Assembly: GCA_030038755.1 (NCBI GenBank) | Contig: JASHSK010000192.1 | Location: 1-32,745, forward strand | Length of the DNA stretch: 32,745 bases | Origin: Gammaproteobacteria bacterium | GTDB lineage: Bacteria; Pseudomonadota; Gammaproteobacteria; Steroidobacterales; Steroidobacteraceae | Reading direction: 5' to 3' | Part shown: positions 10,583 through 19,483 of the stretch, in pieces | Numbering within the stretch: the first letter of the stretch is position 1 | How the letters are laid out: each line of letters begins with the position of its first letter | The notes under the pieces: generated by a model | Seen by the model: the letters and a program-made list of their open reading frames with translations, nothing else | What the model was told of the DNA's origin: nothing | Database searches by the model: none | Position numbers and translations under genes: made by a program

Positions 10583-11658
10583 GCCGGGTCATCAATTTCT
10601 ATGCGGGGCCCGGCGCGCTGCCGCTGCCGGTGATGCGCCGTGTCCAGGCGGAGTTGCTGGATTTTCGGGGCCTCGGCATGTCGGTGATGGAGCTCAGTCA
10701 CCGCTCCGACGCCGCGCTGGGCCTGATCGCCGAGACGCTCGGGCGTCTGCGGCGGCTGCTCGAGCTGGACGACAGCTTCGAGCTGCTGCTGCTGCAGGGG
10801 GGAGCCTCGCTGCAGTTCGCGATGGTACCGCTGAATTTCTCACCGCCCGGTGGCAAGGTCGACTATGTCGACACCGGTTACTGGACCGGCAAAGCCGTCG
10901 CCGAGGCCCGGGGGCTCGGGCGGGACGTCGCGCTCGCCGCCAGCAGCGCGCCCGAGCAGCGGCGATTACCCACGCAGCTGCAGGTGCGTCCCGATGCCTG
11001 CTATCTGCATCTGTGCAGCAACAACACCGTCGAGGGCACGCAGTGGCCGGTGATTCCGCGCGTCGAGGTGCCGCTGGTGGTGGACATGAGCTCGGACATC
11101 CTGTCCCGCCGCATCGACTGCCACACGGTCAGCTGCCTGTACGCGCACGCGCAGAAGACCCTCGGGCCCGCCGGGGTGACCGTCGTGGCGCTCAGGCGGG
11201 AGGTCCTGAAGCGCATCCCCGAAGGTCTGCCGACGATGCTGGACTACCGGCCGCACATCGCGCACCAATCAAACTACAACACACCGCCGCTGTTCGCCAT
11301 TTACGTCGTCTGCTGCGTGCTCGATTGGCTGGAAAACGATATGGGCGGGCTGGCCGCCATGGAAGCGCTCAATCGACGCAAAGCGGCGCTGCTCTACGCC
11401 GCCATCGATGCATCCTCCCTGTTTCATTGTCCGGTCGAAAGCGGCTCGCGCTCGCTGATGAACGTCGTCTTCCGCCTGCCCGAGCCGCGGCTCGAGGGGC
11501 AGTTCATCGCGGCCGCAGCCGCGCACGGGCTGATCGGCCTGGCCGGTCATCGTTCCATCGGCGGCTGTCGCGCCAGCCTCTACAACCCGGTCACGCTCGA
11601 GGCAGTCGAAGAGCTGGTCGCCTTCATGCGCCGCTTCGAGCGGCACCTGGCCGCCTGA
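10579..11658 (+). CDS. serC: Phosphoserine aminotransferase (SerC) family, class V PLP aminotransferase
   Basis: INFYAGPGALPLPVMRRVQAEL, LLLQGGASLQFAMVPLNF, PLP-Lys region AHAQKTLGPAGVT, GHRSIGGCRASLYNPV. ATGA overlap with the upstream gene. Confidence 0.85.
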   Translation: MSRVINFYAGPGALPLPVMRRVQAELLDFRGLGMSVMELSHRSDAALGLIAETLGRLRRLLELDDSFELLLLQGGASLQFAMVPLNFSPPGGKVDYVDTGYWTGKAVAEARGLGRDVALAASSAPEQRRLPTQLQVRPDACYLHLCSNNTVEGTQWPVIPRVEVPLVVDMSSDILSRRIDCHTVSCLYAHAQKTLGPAGVTVVALRREVLKRIPEGLPTMLDYRPHIAHQSNYNTPPLFAIYVVCCVLDWLENDMGGLAAMEALNRRKAALLYAAIDASSLFHCPVESGSRSLMNVVFRLPEPRLEGQFIAAAAAHGLIGLAGHRSIGGCRASLYNPVTLEAVEELVAFMRRFERHLAA

Positions 11659-11672
11659 GCCGCCCGCGGCAC

Positions 11673-14048
11673 TCAGGCGCCCGTTTCGCGGCGGCCCAGG
11701 GCATCGAGCAGCGGACGCAGCTGACTCGCGTAGCTTCTCCATCGCCCGATGCTGCTGCGGTAGAGCGGTTGACGCACCTGACGCGCACTGACGGTGCGCA
11801 CCTGTCTGCTCGTGCGGTGGAATGACAGGCAGGCATCGTTCCACTGCATTCCGCAGAAGGAAATCAGACGCCGCGCCTCGGCGTCCAGATTCTCCACGAT
11901 GTCCTCGTACACGACTTCGGTGAAGCGTCCGGCGGGCAGCACCCGGCGCCAGTGCGCCATCAGCGCCTCGTAGTCGCGATAGAACAGCCCGAGCTCGCGC
12001 TGATCGAAGCAAAATCCGAGCCCGCTGCGAAAGTTCTTCGTGTAGCAGGACAGGCACGTATCCACTGCGTCACGGCGGCAATGAATGATGCGCGCATTCG
12101 GCAGCATCATGTGAATGAGCCCGGCGAAGCGGAAATTGACCGGCATCTTGTCGACGACGCGCCGCCGGCCCGGAGCGAGCGACTCCACGCGCTGCAGGTA
12201 CGCGCGCCCCAGGCTCGCGAGCGTGGCGGCGGACAGCGCGGCAAGGCCCTGAGGATACGCCGACCGGCCGGCGCCCGACCTCGGGAGGCCGTCGACGATT
12301 TCCTGCAGCAGCGATAATTCCCCGGCGCCGTGGATCTCGGGATGCGAGGCGAGTATCTGCTCGACCAGGCTGGTCCCCGAGCGCGGCATGCCGACGACGA
12401 ATACCGGGACCTCGGACGCATCCGACGCGCCCTCGAAGCGGCGCATCAGCTCGGGGGTGACGACTTCGGCGACGCTGGCGAGCCAGCGGGATGTGGCATC
12501 CCCGTCATAGGAGAGAGTGGCACGTTTGCGCCGATTCCCCGCATTCAGGTAGAGGAAGGCGCGCTGCGGATCCCCGGCATCCATCCAGGCCTTGCCGAGC
12601 GCGAACTCCAGGTCGATTCGCTCCCGTATGCGCAGCCCCTGCACATCGGCGGTCGCGAGCAGCGCCTGCATGCTGTCGATGTCCGGATCATGCGGGGTGA
12701 ATTCCTTGAGCTGGCTGCGCATGTGCCACGCGCAGCCGGAGCGTGGATTGACGGACAGCGCCTGCTGCGACGCCTGTGCCGCCTCCGGTATCCGTCCCAT
12801 TTCCATCAGCAGCAGCGCCCTGTTCACCCACGGGCTCTCGAACTCGGCCGCCATCAGGCTGGCCGCTCGATCGTAGGCGGCCAGGGCCTCCTGGTTGCGT
12901 CCCAGCTCCTTCAGCGCCGTACCCAGATTGTTGTGGGCGCCGGCGTAGTCCGGCCGCAATCCGATGGCGCGTCGACAGGCGGCGGCCGCCTCGTCCAGCC
13001 TGTCGAGCCCCTGCAATACGACGCCGAGATTATTGTGCGCCTCGGCGTAGTCCGGCTTCAGCTGCACGGCCCGCTCAAAGGCCGCCTGCGCTTCCTCCGA
13101 CCTGCCCAGATCACCCAGTGCGATGCCGAGATTGTTGCTCGCTTCCGCGTAGTCCGGTTTCAGCTCCAGGGCGCGCCGCAATGCGCTCACAGCCTCCTCG
13201 CCGCGACACAGATCCTGCAGCGCGACGCCCAGGTTGCTGTACGCCTCCGCATAGGCAGGATTGAGCGCGACGGCCCTGTAAAACGCCGCCAGCGCATCGC
13301 CGGGGCGCCGCAGCTTCCTCAGGACCACGCCCAGGTTGTTGTGCGCGCCCTCATGATCGGGGCTCAGCTCGATGGCTCTGCGATAGGCGGCCACCGCGTG
13401 CTCGTCATCGCCAAGACTCTGCAGCGCGACGCCGATGTTGAAATGGCCCACGGCAAAGTCGGGTTCGAGCCCGGTCGCCCTGCGATAACTGGCCAGCGCA
13501 TCCGCATGACGACCCAGGCCGGTCAGCGCGACACCGAGGTTGTTATGTGCCTGCGCATCATCGGGTGCCACCTCGACTACCCGGCGGCAGGCAACCAGCG
13601 CCTCCTCGTGACGGCCCATCTGCTTCAGCAGATCCGCCACATTGCGCAGTGCGCTTACGCTGTCCGGCTTCAGCGCGAGAGATCTGCGATACGCGCCGAG
13701 CGCTTCATCCAGACGTCCCAGCAGGCGCAGTGCGATGCCCAGGCTGCCGTGCGCCTCGGCGACGTCGGGCTGGATCGATAGGGACTGGCCGATCAACCCC
13801 ACGGCGCGCTCGGGCCGACCCGCCTGGGCCTCCAGCAGGCCCAGCAGATGCAAACCACGTGCATGCGCAGGATCGACCGCCAGAATCTGCTCGTAGAGCC
13901 GCGCGGCTTCGACCAGTCGTCCGGCCTGATGATCGCCCAGCGCCTGGGAAAAGAGTCGCTGAACCGCTGCTGCCGATCCGGCCCCTGCTGCGGGCGCGGA
14001 CCTGGCCTGTCGCGCATGCCTTCCCCGTCTCACGTCCCGCCGTGCCAC
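11673..14048 (-). CDS. Tetratricopeptide-repeat sulfotransferase family protein
   Basis: About ten TPR units (e.g. AEAHNNLGVVLQGLDRLDEAAAACRRAIGLRPDYAGAHNNLG) then sulfotransferase PAPS motif VFVVGMPRSGTSLVEQILASHPEI. ORF extends to 14096; GTG at 14048 follows GGAGGGA and is a plausible start. Confidence 0.85.
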   Translation of the reverse strand: MARRDVRRGRHARQARSAPAAGAGSAAAVQRLFSQALGDHQAGRLVEAARLYEQILAVDPAHARGLHLLGLLEAQAGRPERAVGLIGQSLSIQPDVAEAHGSLGIALRLLGRLDEALGAYRRSLALKPDSVSALRNVADLLKQMGRHEEALVACRRVVEVAPDDAQAHNNLGVALTGLGRHADALASYRRATGLEPDFAVGHFNIGVALQSLGDDEHAVAAYRRAIELSPDHEGAHNNLGVVLRKLRRPGDALAAFYRAVALNPAYAEAYSNLGVALQDLCRGEEAVSALRRALELKPDYAEASNNLGIALGDLGRSEEAQAAFERAVQLKPDYAEAHNNLGVVLQGLDRLDEAAAACRRAIGLRPDYAGAHNNLGTALKELGRNQEALAAYDRAASLMAAEFESPWVNRALLLMEMGRIPEAAQASQQALSVNPRSGCAWHMRSQLKEFTPHDPDIDSMQALLATADVQGLRIRERIDLEFALGKAWMDAGDPQRAFLYLNAGNRRKRATLSYDGDATSRWLASVAEVVTPELMRRFEGASDASEVPVFVVGMPRSGTSLVEQILASHPEIHGAGELSLLQEIVDGLPRSGAGRSAYPQGLAALSAATLASLGRAYLQRVESLAPGRRRVVDKMPVNFRFAGLIHMMLPNARIIHCRRDAVDTCLSCYTKNFRSGLGFCFDQRELGLFYRDYEALMAHWRRVLPAGRFTEVVYEDIVENLDAEARRLISFCGMQWNDACLSFHRTSRQVRTVSARQVRQPLYRSSIGRWRSYASQLRPLLDALGRRETGA

Positions 14049-14174
14049 CGCCACTCCCTCCGATGTGCATCGCCCATCGCTCGAAATAACGTACATCGTA
14101 CGAAATAGCGCACAGGGCGCGGCGTGTTCATCCGTCGCCGCGCACGCCCGGGCGCGAAGCGCCCCCGCCCACCT

Positions 14175-15275
14175 TCAGACTCCGGCGTCACCCGCAGGCT
14201 GCGTCGGGTTGCGAAGCACGTCCCGCACGGTACGTATCTCGCCGGGGCGATTGGCGCGATAGCCGGGAATCGACAGCAGCGCCTCGTGAAATTCGCGGCT
14301 GCGCATGACCGCCAGCACGCGCTTGACCGAGTCATCCTCGAGTGCGGGCTTGCGGCAGACGAAAAAGTAGTCCTCGGTGATCAGTCGTACGAAGTCGAGC
14401 TCGAACTGGCGCGCGGCCGCCTCGACGCCAAAGCAGGTATCCGCCATGCCGCTCGCCACGTACGCGGCGACGGCGGCATGCGTGAATTCCACGTGCTCAT
14501 AGCCGTTGATGCGCGCGCCCTCCAGGCGCTGTTGCGCCAGCAACTGCTCGAACAGCATGCGCGTACCTGAGTCCGGATCGCGATTGACGAAGCGCACCGC
14601 GGGGTCCAGCAGCCGCTCCAGTGAAGTGATTCCCAGCGGGTTGCCGCGCTTGACCATCAGCCCCATCTCGCGAGTCACGAAGCCAACGATGCGATAGCCG
14701 CTGTGCGACAGCAGGCTTCGACAGGCCGTGACAGCCTGTCGGCGCAGGCTTCCCTGGGGCAGATGCATGCCGGCGAGATCGCAGCCGTCGTGCGCCAGGG
14801 ACACCAGGGCAGTGGGGTTGCCAACATAGCGGATATCAACGCGCAGCCCCGGGTCCCTCGCCAGCAGCTCGCGCAGCTTCGAGACGGCAAACCCGTGACT
14901 GGCATGAATGCGTACCACCGACTGCGATTGAGGCAGCAGTCCATTGAGCTCGCTCTGCAGCTCCTGCGCGAGATTCTGCAGCTGCGGGCCCAACCGCGCC
15001 TGCAGCCGCTGTCCCGCCCACACCAGGCGCTCTCCGAACGGCGTCAGCGTGGTACCGCGTCCCTGATGACGTTCGACCAGCGCCGCCTCGAAGAAAAGCG
15101 ACCATTTCTCGATGAGGTTCCAGGCATGGCGGTACGACACGGCTGCCCGCTCGGCGGCACGCGTGATCTTGCCGGTGGCGCGAATCTCGTGCAGGAAGTC
15201 CAGCAGCACGCGCATCGACTGCCCATCGCCATCGCGCGTGAAGCGCCAAACGGGCTCGATCTCGATGCGGATCAC
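14175..15275 (-). CDS. ModE-like winged HTH regulator fused to a periplasmic-binding-protein-like (PBP-like) domain
   Basis: LLDFLHEIRATGKITRAAERAAVSYRHAWNLIEKW matches the ModE/LysR-type HTH; C-terminal part HASHGFAVSKLRELL...FVNRDPDSGTRMLFEQLL resembles a PBP-like domain. GTG start at 15275 preceded by CGGAGGG; ORF extends to 15305. Confidence 0.75.
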   Translation of the reverse strand: MIRIEIEPVWRFTRDGDGQSMRVLLDFLHEIRATGKITRAAERAAVSYRHAWNLIEKWSLFFEAALVERHQGRGTTLTPFGERLVWAGQRLQARLGPQLQNLAQELQSELNGLLPQSQSVVRIHASHGFAVSKLRELLARDPGLRVDIRYVGNPTALVSLAHDGCDLAGMHLPQGSLRRQAVTACRSLLSHSGYRIVGFVTREMGLMVKRGNPLGITSLERLLDPAVRFVNRDPDSGTRMLFEQLLAQQRLEGARINGYEHVEFTHAAVAAYVASGMADTCFGVEAAARQFELDFVRLITEDYFFVCRKPALEDDSVKRVLAVMRSREFHEALLSIPGYRANRPGEIRTVRDVLRNPTQPAGDAGV

Positions 15276-15299
15276 CGCATCCCTCCGGGTAGTCCATAT

Positions 15300-15351
15300 A
15301 TGCATTCTTGTACATATATCAGACCACCGATAGATGCATTCGTATTCATAT
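15300..15351. promoter_or_regulatory. Operator-like repeat pair ATGCATTC-N5-CATAT (two copies, 34 bp apart)
   Basis: ATGCATTCTTGTACATAT at 15300 and ATGCATTCGTATTCATAT at 15334; AT-rich in a GC-rich background, in the divergent promoter region. Confidence 0.55.
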
Positions 15352-15453
15352 GGAGCCGGTCACAGCATAGGTAGTTTCCGCCATATTCCCAGGGATATGC
15401 GTGATTGTCTATCCTGCCGGCCGTGTTCACCGGGCTCGTACGGATGCAATCCA

Positions 15454-15471
15454 ATATATGTACAGAAGTGC
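15454..15471 (-). promoter_or_regulatory. Third operator-like copy, inverted (GCACTTCTGTACATATAT)
   Basis: Reverse complement of 15454..15471 matches 15302..15319 (GCATTCTTGTACATATAT) at 15 of 18 positions; 9 bp upstream of the ALDH ATG. Confidence 0.55.
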
Positions 15472-15479
15472 CTATTAAC

Positions 15480-16946
15480 ATGAACGCGATCGCGTCGATT
15501 CCCAGCGCTCGCAGCAGGCAGGACCTGCTCATTCATGGCGCGCGGGTGCCCGCCGTGTCGGGCCGCTACTTCCCGACGCTCGATCCCGCCACCGAGCAGC
15601 CGATCGCCGAGGTGGCCGAAGGGGATGCGGCCGATATCGACGCGGCCGTGAAATCGGCGCGGTCGGCCTTTGACGGCGAGTGGAGTGGGCTGCGCGCCGC
15701 GGAGCGCGGAGAGCTGCTACTGCGACTCGCGCAGTGCGTCCGCGCGCATCTCGATGAGCTGGTCGAACTGGAGAGCCTGGATTCGGGCAAGCCCGTGTCG
15801 GCCATCCGCCGCCAGGATCTGCCGGCAGTGCTCGATACGCTGACCTACTACGCGGGGTGGGCGGACAAGATCAACGGCCAGGTGATCCCTGCCAGGACGG
15901 ATGCGCTGACCTACACCGCGCGCGAGCCGCTCGGCGTGGTCGGCGCGATCATCCCGTGGAATTTCCCATTGATGATTGGGATGTGGAAGATCGCACCGGC
16001 TCTGGCCTGCGGCTGCACCGTGGTGCTGAAGCCCGCGGAGCTCACCCCGCTGACGGCGCTGCGCATCGGTGAGCTGGCGCTCGAGGCGGGATTTCCCGCG
16101 GGTGTGCTGAACGTCGTACCCGGCTTCGGCAAGACCGCGGGCACGGCGCTGGTGCAGCACCCCGACGTGGACAAGATCACCTTCACCGGCTCTCCGGTGG
16201 TGGGCCGGCAGATTCTGCAGGGCGCCGCCGGCAATCTGAAGCGTGTCACGCTGGAGCTCGGCGGCAAATCGGCCAATATCATTTTCGAGGATGCCGATCT
16301 CGAGGCCGCCGTGAAGGCGGCAGCCTCGGGAATCTTCTTCAACAGCGGCCAGGTGTGCTCGGCCGGCTCCCGCATTCTGGTCCATCAGCGTATCCACGAC
16401 GAGGTGGTGCAGCGACTGGTGGAACGGGCCCGATCCGTTCGGCTGGGCAACCCCCGCGACGCCGGCACGGCCATGGGACCGCTGGTATCGGGCGTGCAGA
16501 TGAAGCGTGTCCTCGATTACGTCGCCGTCGGCCGCCAGGAGGGCGCACGCCTGGCCACGGGCGGCACTCGCAGCGGCGATGTCGGCTACTTCGTCGGTCC
16601 CACCGTCTTCGCCGGCGTGCAGCAGGATATGCGCATCTCACAGGAAGAGATCTTCGGCCCGGTCGCCGCGGTGCTGCCCTTCAAGGACGAGGCCGACGCC
16701 ATGCGCCTGGCCAACGGTACGCGCTACAGCCTCGCCGCGGGCGTGTGGAGCGCCGACGTCGGCCGCATACATCGCTGCGTACGTCGCCTGAAGGCGGGCA
16801 CCGTCTGGGCCAACACCTACGGTCCCACGGACGTGCGGCTGCCCTGGGGCGGCGCGCGCGACTCCGGCTTTGGACGCGAGCACGGCGATGCCGCCATCGA
16901 GAACTTCACCGAGCCCAAGACGGTGTGGATCAACATCGGCCGCTGA
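15480..16946 (+). CDS. NAD(P)+-dependent aldehyde dehydrogenase
   Basis: GVVGAIIPWNFPLMIGMWKIAPALACGCTVVLKP, FTGSPVVGRQI, VTLELGGKSANIIF, FFNSGQVCSAGSR, EEIFGPV: canonical ALDH motifs. Confidence 0.95.
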   Translation: MNAIASIPSARSRQDLLIHGARVPAVSGRYFPTLDPATEQPIAEVAEGDAADIDAAVKSARSAFDGEWSGLRAAERGELLLRLAQCVRAHLDELVELESLDSGKPVSAIRRQDLPAVLDTLTYYAGWADKINGQVIPARTDALTYTAREPLGVVGAIIPWNFPLMIGMWKIAPALACGCTVVLKPAELTPLTALRIGELALEAGFPAGVLNVVPGFGKTAGTALVQHPDVDKITFTGSPVVGRQILQGAAGNLKRVTLELGGKSANIIFEDADLEAAVKAAASGIFFNSGQVCSAGSRILVHQRIHDEVVQRLVERARSVRLGNPRDAGTAMGPLVSGVQMKRVLDYVAVGRQEGARLATGGTRSGDVGYFVGPTVFAGVQQDMRISQEEIFGPVAAVLPFKDEADAMRLANGTRYSLAAGVWSADVGRIHRCVRRLKAGTVWANTYGPTDVRLPWGGARDSGFGREHGDAAIENFTEPKTVWINIGR

Positions 16947-16977
16947 GCGCGCCCATCGACACGCACGAACCGCCCGC

Positions 16978-17961
16978 ATGAGAATCGCAATCATTGGTCA
17001 GCAGGCCTTCGGACAGAGCGTGCTGGAAGCCTTTCTGGCACGCTCCGACACGGTCGCCGGAGTGTTCTGCGCGCCCGAGAAGCCCGGTGCGAAGCCCGAT
17101 CCGCTGCGCCAGGCAGCGCAGCAGCGCGGTCTGCGCGTCCTGCAGCTGCCCACGCTGCGCGATGCGGCGGCAGCCGCCGCGCTGCGCGAGCTCGACGTCG
17201 ACCTGGCCGTCATGGCCTACGTGCTGCAGTTCGCGCCGCAGGAGTTCGTCAACATCCCGCGCTACGGCACCATCCAATATCATCCATCGCTGCTGCCACG
17301 CTTTCGTGGGCCCAGTTCCATTCACTGGCCGCTGATCCTCGGCAGGACGATGACGGGGTTGACCATCTTCCGGCCAACCGATGGGCTGGACGAGGGGCCG
17401 GTCATCCTGCAGAAGTCGGTGCTCATCGGCGCCGACGACACGGTCGGCAGTCTGTATTTCGACAGGCTCTTCCCGCTCGGTGTGCTGGCGATGCTCGAGG
17501 CCGCCGATCTGGTAGTGCAGGGGCGTTCGCGGGAGATCCCGCAGGATGAGTCGCAGGCGAGCTACGAGGGCTGGTGCAGGGACCCGGAGGCGCGCATCAA
17601 CTGGCACAGCCATCTCGACCTGACCTACAACCTGATACGCGGCTGCAGCCCTTCCCCCGGCGCCTGGACGCTGTCACTCGGACGCAAGCTGCGCGTCTTC
17701 GAGGCCATCAAGCATCCGGCGCGCAGGTTCGCCGACGTCAGGGGCCAGCCCGGCGAGATCGTGGCGCTCGGCGAGCGGGGACTCGAGGTCGCAATGCAAG
17801 GGGGACACCTGGAGATTCTCCGCGTGCAGCTCGAAGGTGCGCAGAAGATGAGCGGAGCGGCTTATGCAGCGCTTCATGGGCTGCGCCCCGGTGCGCGAAT
17901 CGACGCCGATCCCGTGGCCGGACCCGAGGCCGCGCATCGCGATCGATCAGCCCTGGTGTAA
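16978..17961 (+). CDS. Formyltransferase-family protein similar to the N-terminal hydrolase domain of 10-formyltetrahydrofolate dehydrogenase (ALDH1L)
   Basis: MRIAIIGQQAFGQSVLEAFLARSDTVAGVFCAPEKPGAKPDPL; YHPSLLPRFRGPSSIHWPLILG...DGLDEGPVILQK; SYEGWCRDPEARINW...IRGCSPSPGAWT. Confidence 0.82.
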   Translation: MRIAIIGQQAFGQSVLEAFLARSDTVAGVFCAPEKPGAKPDPLRQAAQQRGLRVLQLPTLRDAAAAAALRELDVDLAVMAYVLQFAPQEFVNIPRYGTIQYHPSLLPRFRGPSSIHWPLILGRTMTGLTIFRPTDGLDEGPVILQKSVLIGADDTVGSLYFDRLFPLGVLAMLEAADLVVQGRSREIPQDESQASYEGWCRDPEARINWHSHLDLTYNLIRGCSPSPGAWTLSLGRKLRVFEAIKHPARRFADVRGQPGEIVALGERGLEVAMQGGHLEILRVQLEGAQKMSGAAYAALHGLRPGARIDADPVAGPEAAHRDRSALV

Positions 17962-18040
17962 TCGCGCATCGCGCCGCGGCCGAGACTGCCGGGCAAGTGC
18001 CGCAGCCACGGTTGGGAATGACCGCGGACGACGACCTGTT

Positions 18041-19258
18041 CTATTTCGGCGTGAGATGGAAAAGTCCGCCGTCGTCGGCGTCTTCCAGCATCCACAGCGT
18101 GCCGTCCGGCGCCTCCTCGATATCGCGCAGACGTTTGCCGAGGCTCCAGCGCTGCACTGCCCTGGCACCTCCCCTGCGGTCAAACGTGACGCGCACGAGC
18201 GCCTCGCTGGCCAGGCCGGTGATCAGGGCATTGCCATTCCAGGGGAATACGTTGCCCTTGTAGAACATGAGGTTGCCAGGCGCGATCACCGGCACCCAAT
18301 AGATCACCGGCTTGGCGAGGTCCGGCCGCGTATCAGGGCTGGGGATTGGCACCCCGTCATAGTTGACACCATAGGAAACCAGCGGCCAGCCGTAGTTCCT
18401 GCCGGGCTGGATCAGGCTCAGCTTGTCGCCGCCGCGCGGACCATGCTCGAGCTCCCAGAGCCGGCCGTCGGGAGCGAAGGCGAGACCATAGGGCGTGCGG
18501 TGGCCCGTGGTCCAGGTTTCCGCCGGCGTCAGGTTGGGCCCGGAGAACGTATAGGTGCTGACCACCGGTGCGGTCTTGGCTGCCTCGGTATCGATCGCCG
18601 GATCGATCAGGGGAATGGTCTGGGCGCCGACCTTGCCTGCCCACGGATTGCCAGGAGCGGGCTGGCCGTCCAGCGTCAGCCGCAGGATCTTGCCCTCCGG
18701 CTGATTCGGATCCTGGGCGGGCGTGAAGCGCTGCCGGTCGCCCACCGTGAGGAATAGATACCTGCCGTCCGGAGAGAAGGCGACCTGCGCGCCTTCCTGG
18801 CCGCCCTTGCCCTTGGGCAGCTGGCGCCAGAGCACCTGGAAGCCTTCGAGCCTCGAGCGCCGACCATCCAGCACGAGCCGGCCCCGCCCGAGCGCCAGCC
18901 CGCCGCCATAGTCACCCGGCTCCACATAGGTCAGGTACACATTGTGATCGGTACCGTAATGGGGCGACAGGAATACGCCCAGCATGCCGTTCTGACCTTC
19001 GTAATAGCTGACCGGGACACCGCTGATCTGCGTCTTGGCGCCCTGCTCGGTGATCAGATCGAGCCGGCCGACCTTCTCGGTCACCAGCATGCGGCCGTCG
19101 GGCAGAAACGCGATACGCCACGGCAGGTCGAGCGTCGCCACCTGCGTGATGTTGAAGGGAAGATTGGGATCGGATTTCTGCTCGCCGGCATTGACCTGGG
19201 CGTGCGCCGCACTCGACAGCAGAACAGTCAGAAAAACCAGGCTCGTCGGCTTTGTCAT
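18041..19258 (-). CDS. PQQ-dependent sugar dehydrogenase family protein (glucose/sorbosone dehydrogenase-like), exported
   Basis: Signal peptide MTKPTSLVFLTVLLSSAAHAQ; LDLPWRIAFLPDGRMLVTEKVGRL; TTGHRTPYGLAFAPDGRLWELEHGPRGGDKLSLIQPGRNYGWPLVSYG. Confidence 0.9.
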   Translation of the reverse strand: MTKPTSLVFLTVLLSSAAHAQVNAGEQKSDPNLPFNITQVATLDLPWRIAFLPDGRMLVTEKVGRLDLITEQGAKTQISGVPVSYYEGQNGMLGVFLSPHYGTDHNVYLTYVEPGDYGGGLALGRGRLVLDGRRSRLEGFQVLWRQLPKGKGGQEGAQVAFSPDGRYLFLTVGDRQRFTPAQDPNQPEGKILRLTLDGQPAPGNPWAGKVGAQTIPLIDPAIDTEAAKTAPVVSTYTFSGPNLTPAETWTTGHRTPYGLAFAPDGRLWELEHGPRGGDKLSLIQPGRNYGWPLVSYGVNYDGVPIPSPDTRPDLAKPVIYWVPVIAPGNLMFYKGNVFPWNGNALITGLASEALVRVTFDRRGGARAVQRWSLGKRLRDIEEAPDGTLWMLEDADDGGLFHLTPK

Positions 19259-19483
19259 TGTTCGGTTCCCTTGCACGCTGCGGCGCAGGCTCATCTTGCG
19301 AACCCGGCAAGTATACTCGCGGCGCACAAGCAGCCGCGGCGTTCCACCCTCTGCGTCCTGCTGCATCGCCCCTGCGTCATTGCCCCTCGCGGCACCCCGA
19401 GTCGGGGTTTGATCGCAAGCCGTGAGGTGCATGCTCCGCGGCTTTGCGCGACGATGATGACCGCAACGCATTGGAGATCCCCC

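Noticed and set aside
12330-13781. 483-aa plus-strand ORF with repetitive text antisense to the TPR-sulfotransferase
   Set aside because: Its repeats mirror the TPR array on the coding strand.
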